Position numbers and translations under genes: made by a program. This document shows, piece after piece, positions 1-6,270 of a DNA stretch of 11,088 nucleotides. Position 1 is the first letter of the stretch; the number at the start of each line of letters is the position of its first letter. The DNA comes from an uncultured Lachnospiraceae bacterium. Its GTDB lineage: Bacteria; Bacillota; Clostridia; Lachnospirales; Lachnospiraceae. The DNA lies in assembly GCA_902766655.1 (NCBI GenBank), contig CACXEL010000426.1, positions 1-11,088 of the forward strand. Reading direction: 5' to 3'. Below the pieces are notes generated by a model. The model had not been told where the DNA came from. It saw only the letters and a list, made by a program, of their open reading frames with translations, and searched no databases.

Positions 1-315
1 GACCATCATGGGCGTTCCGCGGATGATGGTCACGTAGATCTTGAAGATAACATTCACGATTCCCAGGAGCAGGTTCTTCCTGGACTTCTGCTGGTCGTGA
101 GCGGTCCTGACCAGGGCGACGATGGAGCCAAGCAGAATACCGAGGATCAGGGCAAGGGCGGTGACCAGCAGGGTCGTTCCGACGCCCTCGATGTAAAGCA
201 TCCACCGGTCATTGTAGAGAAATGCCTGGTAGAACTTGACGAAGAAGTTCTGGAAAAAGCTCAGCTGTCCGCCGTTCCTGGCGAGTTCAGAGAGCGTCTC
301 ATAGGTCTCGATCAT
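1..315 (-). CDS. Amino-acid ABC transporter permease, N-terminal part (runs off left edge)
   Basis: Only the first 105 codons are visible; the gene continues past position 1. The product begins MIETYETLSELARN and has a hydrophobic segment at about residues 44-68 (GVGTTLLVTALALILGILLG), followed by a basic stretch and then YVTIIRGTPMMV near residues 93-105. The IRGTP sequence leading from the first helix is typical of HisM/GlnP-type permeases of polar amino-acid importers. The start at 315 is preceded by AAGGATT about 10 bases upstream. It follows the binding-protein gene on the same strand after a 277-base gap that contains a terminator-like hairpin, so it is probably the second gene of that unit; an ATPase gene would be expected outside the window. 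The amino acid carried cannot be told from this part. The family call is firm. Confidence 0.9.
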   Translation of the reverse strand, partial: MIETYETLSELARNGGQLSFFQNFFVKFYQAFLYNDRWMLYIEGVGTTLLVTALALILGILLGSIVALVRTAHDQQKSRKNLLLGIVNVIFKIYVTIIRGTPMMV

Positions 316-450
316 AAGTGTAATAATCCTTTTCTGTGATGGATCCGGCGGTCAGTCCCCGCACGGTGTTTTTGTTCGCCCGTGGCGCAGGCCGGACCTC
401 TTTATCGGTCTTAAGCCCGCTCCCAGAACAGAACAATCCGCGCCGGCAGT

Positions 451-497
451 CCATGCCGTTCGTCCCCGTCGGGACCAAAATCACATGCACGGCATGG
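451..497 (-). other. Nested inverted repeat in the gap between binding protein and permease
   Basis: Arms CCATGCCGT (451-459) and ACGGCATGG (489-497) are perfect 9-base complements. Inside them sits a second hairpin, GTCCC (462-466) and GGGAC (471-475). There is no T-tract after it in the direction of transcription, so it does not look like a terminator. It may be a structured mRNA segment between the two ABC genes, perhaps protecting a processed end. The rest of 316-511 holds no gene that I can support. Confidence 0.35.
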
Positions 498-513
498 AAA
501 TGGCAGACGTCAG

Positions 514-564
514 AAAAATCCGGATCCGGGGCTGCAGGGGATTCCCGCAGCTCCGGATCCGGAT
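514..564 (-). terminator. Terminator-like hairpin between binding-protein and permease genes
   Basis: Two 18-base arms (518-535 and 547-564) pair with a single mismatch around an 11-base loop, and on the minus strand the second arm runs into TTTTT (514-518). This is the pattern of an intrinsic terminator, placed 28 bases after the binding-protein stop codon. Since the permease lies downstream on the same strand and I see no clear promoter for it, leaky termination that leaves more binding-protein than permease mRNA is the likely role; that part is inference. Confidence 0.7.
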
Positions 565-592
565 CCGTCCGGATCATTGAATTGAAAAATAA

Positions 593-1423
593 TCAATCAG
601 CACTGATATATTTGGAGATAACGCTGTCGAGCGTGCCGCCGTCCTTAAGCTCAGCGAGGCACTTGTTGACAGCGTCCACCAGAGCGGTGTTGCCCTTGGC
701 AATACCGATGGCGTACTGCTCGGTCACATACTTGGAATCCAGGATCTTGAGGCCCGGGTTTGCCTTGACGAAAGATCTGGCCGGCTCCTGGTCGATGACG
801 ACGCAGTCGACCTGGCCGTTCAGAAGGGCCTGGACAGCGGTCAGACCGTTGTCATAGGTGGTGACGTGGTCTTCGCCGTAGTCGTCGGTGCAGTAGAGGT
901 TGCCGGTGGTGCCGCGCTGGGTACCGATCATCTTCCCGGCAAGATCATCGATAGTTTCGATATCGGAATCAGAAACAACGATGACGACCTGAACGCCGTT
1001 GGAATAGGGATCAGAGAAATCCATGACCTGCTTGCGCTCGTCCGTGACGGAAACGCCGGCCATGACGATGTCGCTCTTGCCCTGCTGGACGGCCAGGAGG
1101 GCGGCGTCAAAATCCATATCGTCTACAACAAGCTCAAGGCCAAGCATCTCGGCGATGGCGCTGGCCAACTCGATGTCGATGCCTTCGAATTCGCCTGTGT
1201 CAGTGGTCATCTCATAGGGCGGGAAAGCGGCATTGGTACTCATGGTGAGCTTGCCAGCGTTGACGGTGGTGATTGCTGCGGCGGGCTCAGCAGCCTCAGA
1301 CGTTTCCTGGGCAGCTTCAGTGGTCGCAGCAGCCGGAGCCTCAGCGGGCTTGGAAGAGCCGCAGGCTGTCATCGCGACAATCATGCAGAGGGCTGCCATA
1401 ATTGCCAGTGTTTTTTTCATCAT
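593..1423 (-). CDS. Amino-acid ABC transporter substrate-binding lipoprotein (SBP_bac_3 family)
   Basis: The 276-residue product is a periplasmic-type binding protein of family 3, anchored to the outer face of the membrane, that captures an amino acid for an ABC importer. It opens MMKKTLAIMAALCMIVAMTACG: a lipoprotein signal peptide with the acylated cysteine at residue 21, then a linker rich in Ala, Glu and Thr to about residue 50. The binding domain follows, with STNAAFPPYE, then GVSVTDERKQVMDFSDPY, a QRGTTGNLY segment and CVVIDQEPA, all usual for polar amino-acid binders. The start at 1423 has AAAGGAGG 8 bases upstream; an in-frame ATG 23 codons earlier would put the signal peptide inside the chain and is rejected. 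It has its own promoter and folded leader, and the permease gene follows. The exact ligand is not determinable by eye. Confidence 0.95.
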   Translation of the reverse strand: MMKKTLAIMAALCMIVAMTACGSSKPAEAPAAATTEAAQETSEAAEPAAAITTVNAGKLTMSTNAAFPPYEMTTDTGEFEGIDIELASAIAEMLGLELVVDDMDFDAALLAVQQGKSDIVMAGVSVTDERKQVMDFSDPYSNGVQVVIVVSDSDIETIDDLAGKMIGTQRGTTGNLYCTDDYGEDHVTTYDNGLTAVQALLNGQVDCVVIDQEPARSFVKANPGLKILDSKYVTEQYAIGIAKGNTALVDAVNKCLAELKDGGTLDSVISKYISAD

Positions 1424-1447
1424 GATACAATCCTCCTTTTTGTTTTT

Positions 1448-1511
1448 GAAGGCCCCGCCAGATGCGGAATACCTTCTGATTTGCGGCCCCACAAAGGGTG
1501 CCGCAGCCTTC
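1448..1511 (-). promoter_or_regulatory. Folded 5' leader (three-way-junction-like) of the ABC binding-protein mRNA
   Basis: In the transcript the outer helix GAAGGC/GCCUUC (1506-1511 with 1448-1453) encloses two further hairpins. The first is UGCGGC, a bulged A, CCC, a UUUGU loop, GGG and GCCGCA (1482-1505). The second is CCGC-AUCUG-GCGG (about 1455-1467). All helices are contiguous or nearly so, which gives a three-way junction. It ends about 10 bases before the ribosome site, and no U-tract follows, so it is not a terminator. It matches no riboswitch class I recognise. It could be a mRNA-stabilising fold or a regulatory leader; the pairing is seen, the role is inferred. Confidence 0.4.
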
Positions 1512-1551
1512 TAAGAGCGCATAGAAAGCCGCCCCTGACCAGATGTCATTA

Positions 1552-1580
1552 AGTATAATTGCATATTTATTCTTTGTCAA
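1552..1580 (-). promoter_or_regulatory. Sigma-A promoter for the amino-acid ABC unit
   Basis: Read on the minus strand there is an exact TTGACA (1580-1575), a 17-base spacer and TATACT (1557-1552), five of six bases of the consensus -10. Transcription would start near 1545, giving a leader of roughly 120 bases before the binding-protein start at 1423. This separates the ABC unit from the beta-galactosidase gene upstream. Confidence 0.85.
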
Positions 1581-1635
1581 CCGCAGTTGCCGGCCCATAC
1601 TTTGAAAAATGGCCTGTTTTTATAGCATTTAGACA

Positions 1636-1649
1636 TGTTACACGTAACA
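1636..1649. promoter_or_regulatory. Palindrome TGTTACACGTAACA upstream of the ABC promoter
   Basis: Six-base arms TGTTAC and GTAACA surround a two-base centre. The site lies about 56 bases upstream of the -35 box of the ABC promoter and after the stop of the beta-galactosidase gene. Its size and symmetry fit the site of a dimeric regulator. It matches neither a cre box nor any other operator I can name, so the regulator is unknown. Confidence 0.35.
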
Positions 1650-1697
1650 ATCAACAATCATTACCTATTCTTGTGCTACCGGAATGTGCCCTTTTCG

Positions 1698-1719
1698 GCC
1701 TCTATTTCCTCACAGAGGC
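1698..1719 (-). other. Stem-loop over the beta-galactosidase stop codon
   Basis: GCCTCT and AGAGGC pair across a 10-base loop, and the TAG stop codon is inside the 3' arm. Flanking TTCGG and CCGAA can lengthen the stem. There is no T-tract after it, so it is at best a weak or factor-dependent end, or an mRNA 3' cap against exonucleases. Confidence 0.3.
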
Positions 1720-3807
1720 AGCCACCGTACCGAAGCTGTCTATGGTCCCGTCATACTCTCCGCACAGGATCTCAGCGCCGGCCGGCAATGCCACCGCCAC
1801 CCTTTCCCTGCGGAAATTCTGAATGAAAATGAAATCCTTGTCGCCACCGGTCCTCGTCGTGACCTCCACGCCCTCCGGAACCTCCCCGAGAGGCCCGCGG
1901 ATACCGGCTTCTCCGGCGATTGCCCTGTAGAGATCGTCATAGAGACGCTGCTCAAAGTCCGCGCACACGTACCAGGCCTTCCCCTCCCCAAACCGGTTCA
2001 CCGTGAGAGCCGGCCAGCCTTTATAGAAGTCTGAGCCGTAGACCAGGAGCGGCTGTGCGGTCGAAACCCTTACAAGGTCACAGAGATGGGTACAGGTGTA
2101 AGAGGCCTTCGTGCCGGAGATGATCGGTCCACCATCTTCCTTCGGATATGCCTTATCCTGCGTGCCGTCTGCCGAGAAGCTATCCGCAGGAATTCCTGTA
2201 TTCATTTCCCAGTCGTAGAGGCCGTCGATCTCGGTGCTTCGGAGGCCGAGCACGTCCATAAGCCCACCGGGCGTACCGCCCAGGAAGCAGAGATCCGTCT
2301 CATCGACTATTCCGGACCAGTATGTCATAATGATGCGGCCGCCGTTCTCCACATATGTCCGGACCTTGTCGGCAAAGCCCTCCCGGAGCATGTACAGCAT
2401 AGGCATGGCCACAACGGAATAGCAATCCAGCGGCTGGCTCTCGTCGATCACGTCGACATTGAGACCCTGCCTTCGGAAAGCGGCATAGCTCTTCAGAGCG
2501 GTCTCCGTGTAGAAGAGACCGGCATTCCGCGGGCCCTGAGCCTGCTCCATGGCCCAGCGGTTCTCCACGTCGTAGACGACGGCCACCTTGGCGACCGTCT
2601 CAGTCCCGCAGACGTCTGCCAGCTTCTCAAGGTCCTCCCCGACCCGGGTCACGTCCCGGAAGACCCGCGTATCATCGCCGCCGTAGTGGTCGATGACGGC
2701 TCCATGGAACTTCTCGGAAGCCCCCCTGCTCTGCCGCAGCTGGAAATAGAGGACACTGTCAGAGCCGTGGGCGACCGCCTGGAGCGAGGACGCCTCATGC
2801 ATACCGGGCTTCTTCAGCTTGCTGACCGCCTGCCAGTTGGTGGCGGAAGGACAGGATTCCATGAGCAGAAAGGGGGCCTTCTTAAGGCTGCGCATGAAAT
2901 CGTGCTGCATGGCGGTATCCATGGCCGTCACCGCCTCCTCCTTCTTGTGCCAGGAGGGATAATTGTCCCAGGAGATGATGTCCACCAGGGGTGCCAGCTT
3001 ATGATAGTTGATGGGAATGAAGTCGTACATCATGTTGATGGTCGTCGGCAGGATAGAACCGCCCTCCCGGATGGCCGCGGTCTCGGCCTTGATGAAGTCC
3101 GCGTACCGGTCCGTGACGAACCGCCGCCAGTCGAGATTCAGGGCATGCAGGCCGTTCTCGCCGCGCCTGGAGGGAGCCTCCACCTGGTCAAAGGAGTTGT
3201 AGGTGTGGCTCCAGAAGGTGGTGGCCCAGGCCTTGTTCAGATTATCGATGCTGCCATACTTTTCCCGCAGGAATATCCTGAATTCGGCCTGGCAGAGGGG
3301 GCAGAAGCAATCGTGGGCCGCACCGCCCAGCTCGTTGGAAATGTGCCATGCGATCACCGCCGGGTGCTTCCCGAACCGCTCTGACAGCATTCTGTCGATG
3401 ATGCGCACCTTTTCCCGGTAGACGGGGGAGGTCAGGCAGTGGTTGTGCCTGGCACCAAAGAAATCCCTCTTCCCGTACTCGTCTACCCTCAGGACCTCCG
3501 GGTACTTGTCCGCCATCCATTTCGGCCTCGCCCCGGACGGGGTTGCCAGTATAACGGATATTCCGTTCGCCCAGAGCCGGTCGATGATCTCCTGCATCCA
3601 GTCCAGGCAGTACCTGCCCTCCTCAGGCTCCAAAGTCGACCAGGAGAAGATTCCGATGGAGACCTCGTTGATATGGGCCTTTTTGAAATATTCAATGTCC
3701 TTTTCGAGGATTTCAGGGCTGTCCAGCCACTGCTCAGGGTTGTAGTCGCCGCCGTGGAGCATTTTTCCGAAATTGATCTGTTCCTTCCTATCAGTCATGT
3801 CTGTCAT
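1702..3807 (-). CDS. Beta-galactosidase, glycoside hydrolase family 42
   Basis: The 701-residue enzyme would hydrolyse terminal beta-galactosides in the cytoplasm; there is no signal peptide. The N-terminal TIM barrel starts with GKMLHGGDYNPEQW (residues 14-27). The acid/base glutamate is E159 in WHISNELGG and the nucleophile is E317 in LLMESCPSATNWQ. Cys124 with the CFCPLC cluster (Cys167, Cys169, Cys172) gives the four cysteines that bind structural zinc in many GH42 enzymes. Middle and C-terminal regions fit the GH42 trimerisation and beta domains, and the length is normal. AGAAGG lies 4 bases before the ATG at 3807; an ATG at 3798 is possible but spaced 13 bases. It follows the DNA glycosylase after 31 bases, so it may be co-transcribed, though a palindrome in that gap could mark separate control. 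No sugar transporter is next to it, and preferred substrate (lactose, galacto-oligosaccharide, arabinogalactan) is open. Confidence 0.95.
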   Translation of the reverse strand: MTDMTDRKEQINFGKMLHGGDYNPEQWLDSPEILEKDIEYFKKAHINEVSIGIFSWSTLEPEEGRYCLDWMQEIIDRLWANGISVILATPSGARPKWMADKYPEVLRVDEYGKRDFFGARHNHCLTSPVYREKVRIIDRMLSERFGKHPAVIAWHISNELGGAAHDCFCPLCQAEFRIFLREKYGSIDNLNKAWATTFWSHTYNSFDQVEAPSRRGENGLHALNLDWRRFVTDRYADFIKAETAAIREGGSILPTTINMMYDFIPINYHKLAPLVDIISWDNYPSWHKKEEAVTAMDTAMQHDFMRSLKKAPFLLMESCPSATNWQAVSKLKKPGMHEASSLQAVAHGSDSVLYFQLRQSRGASEKFHGAVIDHYGGDDTRVFRDVTRVGEDLEKLADVCGTETVAKVAVVYDVENRWAMEQAQGPRNAGLFYTETALKSYAAFRRQGLNVDVIDESQPLDCYSVVAMPMLYMLREGFADKVRTYVENGGRIIMTYWSGIVDETDLCFLGGTPGGLMDVLGLRSTEIDGLYDWEMNTGIPADSFSADGTQDKAYPKEDGGPIISGTKASYTCTHLCDLVRVSTAQPLLVYGSDFYKGWPALTVNRFGEGKAWYVCADFEQRLYDDLYRAIAGEAGIRGPLGEVPEGVEVTTRTGGDKDFIFIQNFRRERVAVALPAGAEILCGEYDGTIDSFGTVAASVRK

Positions 3808-3830
3808 TTATCCTTCTGAGAATATTAATA

Positions 3831-3846
3831 AAATATGGTCATATTT
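3831..3846. promoter_or_regulatory. Palindrome AAATATGGTCATATTT just upstream of the beta-galactosidase gene
   Basis: Seven-base arms AAATATG and CATATTT flank a two-base centre, overlapping the TGA of the glycosylase gene and ending 24 bases before the beta-galactosidase start. The neighbouring sequence is AT-rich (TATTTTATTAAT on the minus strand), unlike the surrounding GC-rich genes, but I find no good -35 box. It is a candidate operator for sugar control of the beta-galactosidase gene. Confidence 0.3.
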
Positions 3847-4339
3847 CCCGGATGACCTGCCAGGCCTCCGCGAGCCTCTCCACGCTCCAGGCCGCGTTGG
3901 CCGGGCTGGTGGAAGGAAGCTTCACCGCTGCCCTTCCGGTCGTTGGAAAGAGGTACTTCATATACAAATTGTGGGAAGTCGCGCCGTTGCAGAATATCTG
4001 CCGGATCGGCGCCGCCTTCAGGATCGGCGTGAGGTCGTTGGCCACCACAGCCCGGATACTGGCGTCTGAAGACCCCTTTATCTCACAGGATGCAATCGTA
4101 TCCCATAGTGCGACATGGCTTGCATGGAGCAGGGCAGACTTCTCTTCCACCGTCTCCGGCACCCGCGGCCATTCCATCACCTGCGCCATCACCCGCCAGA
4201 ACCTGTTCTGAGGATGTCCGTAGAAAAAGCATGCCTCCCTGGACTTGACCGAGGGAAATGAACCCAGGATCAGGATCCGGGACTCGTCATCATAGAGGGG
4301 CGGTATGGGGTGGTCGATTTTTCTGTAGTCTGTTTGCAT
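3839..4339 (-). CDS. DNA-deoxyinosine (hypoxanthine) glycosylase, uracil-DNA glycosylase superfamily
   Basis: The 166-residue protein resembles the hypoxanthine-DNA glycosylase family (family 6 of the uracil-DNA glycosylase superfamily), which excises deaminated adenine to start base-excision repair. Motif 1 is LGSFPS at residues 25-30, followed by FFYGHPQNRFW, where N45 occupies the position of the catalytic asparagine reported for this family. The second loop is LPSTSPANA at residues 141-149, and ATSHNLYMKY lies between. The length is close to the family norm. GAGG is about 10 bases before the ATG at 4339. It sits between the EamA gene (86-base gap) and the beta-galactosidase (31-base gap) on one strand, a setting with no evident link to repair. 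A Mug-like mismatch uracil glycosylase is the alternative, but the motifs fit deoxyinosine glycosylase better. Confidence 0.85.
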   Translation of the reverse strand: MQTDYRKIDHPIPPLYDDESRILILGSFPSVKSREACFFYGHPQNRFWRVMAQVMEWPRVPETVEEKSALLHASHVALWDTIASCEIKGSSDASIRAVVANDLTPILKAAPIRQIFCNGATSHNLYMKYLFPTTGRAAVKLPSTSPANAAWSVERLAEAWQVIREI

Positions 4340-4425
4340 TTTCCTGGATCCTCAACCGGAGATCAACTCCCTGCCAATTATGACGCCTTGAATATCTTCA
4401 GGATTCCAATGTGCCCGTTATCTCT

Positions 4426-4839
4426 TCACATCACCATGACCAGCGTTCCTGCACCGATCAGAATACAGCCGATCAGAGATTTAACGCTGAATTCCTCGTG
4501 CAGGAAGATAAAGGCCAGCAAAAGCGTGATGACCACACTCAGCTTGTCGATGGGTACTACCTTGGACGCTTCACCGACCTGCAAGGCTTTATAGTAGCAC
4601 AACCATGATGCGCCCGTGGCGAGGCCGGACAGAATCAGGAAGATCCAGCTTTTCTGACTGATGAATCTGATACCGCCCTGCGCGTTCGTCAGAAATACCA
4701 TGCCCCACGCCATGACCACCACGACCATCGTGCGGATCGCCGTGGCCAGACTGGAGTTTACACCTTCAATGCCAATCTTGGCGAGAATGGATGTAAGTGC
4801 GGCAAAAACCGCAGAGCCCAAAGCCAACCAGAACCACAT
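4426..4839 (-). CDS. EamA-family small membrane transporter (single domain)
   Basis: The 137-residue protein has five predicted membrane segments: near residues 1-25, 33-52, 63-86, 95-116 and 120-137. It consists of one EamA/DMT domain, where full-length members have two, so it likely works as a dimer. The sequence KIGIEGVNSSLATAIRT after the first helix and VVPIDKLSVVIT in the fourth are characteristic of this half-size group. The start at 4839 has GAGGAG 9 bases upstream; a 17-codon upstream extension (to 4890) is charged and lacks a ribosome site. It lies 62 bases after cbiO with no terminator in between, so it may be read with the ECF operon. The substrate is unknown; metabolite export is the general family role. 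Confidence 0.88.
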   Translation of the reverse strand: MWFWLALGSAVFAALTSILAKIGIEGVNSSLATAIRTMVVVVMAWGMVFLTNAQGGIRFISQKSWIFLILSGLATGASWLCYYKALQVGEASKVVPIDKLSVVITLLLAFIFLHEEFSVKSLIGCILIGAGTLVMVM

Positions 4840-4901
4840 TTTTCGTTTCTCCTCAAAAGATCCTTCTGTCAGATGTTCATACACCTGCACATTTCTGCCT
4901 G

Positions 4902-5555
4902 TTACAGTTCCAGGACCTGGTCCGCCAGGGCCTCCTGGAGGCGGTCGTCGTGGGTGGCCACGATCAGTGTCTTCCCGCTTTCCTTAAGCTCGGCCAGAAA
5001 TCCTCCGAGGAACTCTCTCGTCTTCCCGTCCAGGCCGGCGAAGGGCTCGTCCAGGACAATCACCTCAGGGTTCAAGGCCATCACAGCCGCCAGGGCCACG
5101 CGCTTCTTCTGCCCGCCGCTCAGGTGGTAGGGCGCCTTGTCGGCCAGGTCGGCTATGCCGAAGAGGTCCAGGCAGTCCTTTGTCCTCATTTCCACCTCAG
5201 CATCGGAGAGACCCATCTGCCGGGGGCCGAAGGCGACCTCGTCGAAGACACGGCCGTTGAAGAGCATGATATCCGGGTTCTGGAAGAGGTAGCCGACGCG
5301 TTTGTGAAAGAGCTTGGAATTGCGGCTCACGCCCAGGTATTTCTCCGTGATTTCCGTCCCATCGAAGAGATACCTGCCCTCCACCGGGAAGGCCAGACCG
5401 TTCAGGATCCGGAACAGAGTCGTCTTGCCGGACCCGTTATCGCCGCGCACAACGAGGCACCAGCCCCTCTCAAGGGTCAGCGATAAGTGTTTTATGACCA
5501 GCTTCGTCTCGCCCGGATAGGCGTAGGAGACATCCTTCAGTTCAATCAGGCTCAT
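4902..5555 (-). CDS. cbiO: ECF transporter ATPase subunit, CbiO type
   Basis: This 217-residue ATP-binding protein powers the cobalt/nickel ECF transporter. Walker A is GDNGSGKT (residues 38-45), the Q-loop glutamine is Q92 in YLFQNPD, the signature is LSGGQKKR (145-152), Walker B is VIVLDEP (165-171) and the switch histidine is H202. FQNPD followed by VFDEVAFGP is typical of ECF ATPases. It is shorter than many CbiO proteins (about 260-280 residues), ending soon after the switch region, so the usual C-terminal extension is absent. The ATG is one base after the cbiQ stop, and AAAGGA inside the end of cbiQ serves as ribosome site. Only one ATPase gene is present, as expected for this group I (dedicated) ECF transporter. 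Confidence 0.93.
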   Translation of the reverse strand: MSLIELKDVSYAYPGETKLVIKHLSLTLERGWCLVVRGDNGSGKTTLFRILNGLAFPVEGRYLFDGTEITEKYLGVSRNSKLFHKRVGYLFQNPDIMLFNGRVFDEVAFGPRQMGLSDAEVEMRTKDCLDLFGIADLADKAPYHLSGGQKKRVALAAVMALNPEVIVLDEPFAGLDGKTREFLGGFLAELKESGKTLIVATHDDRLQEALADQVLEL

Positions 5556-5556
5556 T

Positions 5557-6270
5557 CTACAGTCCTTTGTAATCGTCGGTGAAACCGCGGCAGCGCATGG
5601 CCTCGTACATTTCCCGGCTCATTTCGGTGCCCCGGAGGAAGGTCAGCCCCATGACGCCGCCCACCGACTGGTACTTTTTATCGTTCCTGCCGACAGCGCG
5701 GTGAATGTAAGCCGTCAGCACGTCACGGATGAACCGTCCTAATAGTACGACGTATTTAAGGGTGATGTCCAGTGTAAAGATAAAGATTCCAGGCACATGA
5801 AGGCGCCTCAAAGCCCCGGTGATGTGGTTCCACTGGGTCGTGTGGTTGAAAATGGAAACCATGACCACGCTGAGGAAGACCTTCCATACCAGGTTCAGGT
5901 TCCCTGAGACCCCTTCCGGCTTTAAGAACATGGCCGGCAGGACCAGGATCAGGGTGAGCCCTGCGGCCGCGAGAGCCCCCGCCAGTATATGTCCGATATC
6001 CCGGGGCGGCCAGGTGCACAGGTAGAGGAGCAGCACCGCCGTATAGGCCAGCATGACCAGGCGATGGTGGCTCAGGGACAAGGCAAGGATCGCGGCAACC
6101 AGGATAAAGAGCTTGACCAGGGCCGGCAGGGCGTACTTTTTCTCATGTCCCTGTTGAAACTGTAGTCTTCCGACTGCCCCGCCGATGGCCCTGATCGTGC
6201 GCACAGCAAATGTGCCGCCTCCCCCGGGCGGCACATAAGTATCTTCATTTTTCATCCATTCAGGAATCAT
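5557..6270 (-). CDS. cbiQ: ECF transporter transmembrane subunit, CbiQ type
   Basis: The 237-residue T component couples the ATPase to the metal-binding subunit. After the MIPEWMKNEDTY start come several membrane segments (about residues 50-140), the region KVFLSVVMVSIFNHTTQWNHI, and then cytoplasmic coupling helices ending in AMRCRGF (residues 224-230), the form of the conserved Ala-Arg-Gly coupling motif in CbiQ. I chose 6270, which overlaps the end of cbiM by 11 bases, because IPEW before a short acidic stretch is usual at the start of relatives; an ATG at 6255 is the alternative. A longer reading to 6324 lies inside cbiM and is unlikely. A run of prolines and glycines at residues 13-20 comes before the first helix. 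Confidence 0.92.
   Translation of the reverse strand: MIPEWMKNEDTYVPPGGGGTFAVRTIRAIGGAVGRLQFQQGHEKKYALPALVKLFILVAAILALSLSHHRLVMLAYTAVLLLYLCTWPPRDIGHILAGALAAAGLTLILVLPAMFLKPEGVSGNLNLVWKVFLSVVMVSIFNHTTQWNHITGALRRLHVPGIFIFTLDITLKYVVLLGRFIRDVLTAYIHRAVGRNDKKYQSVGGVMGLTFLRGTEMSREMYEAMRCRGFTDDYKGL

Noticed and set aside
866..1552. Plus-strand open frame of 228 codons
   Set aside because: Antisense to the binding-protein gene and to its promoter and leader; composition is typical of a shadow frame.
1597..1625. AT-rich AAAAACAGGCCATTTTT as terminator of the beta-galactosidase gene
   Set aside because: Only five A-T pairs around a 7-base loop, with no proper GC stem; too weak to support.
2086..3384. 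A 432-codon open frame on the plus strand
   Set aside because: It lies wholly antisense to the GH42 beta-galactosidase, whose catalytic and zinc motifs are clear. High GC makes long shadow frames common, and the product looks like no family.
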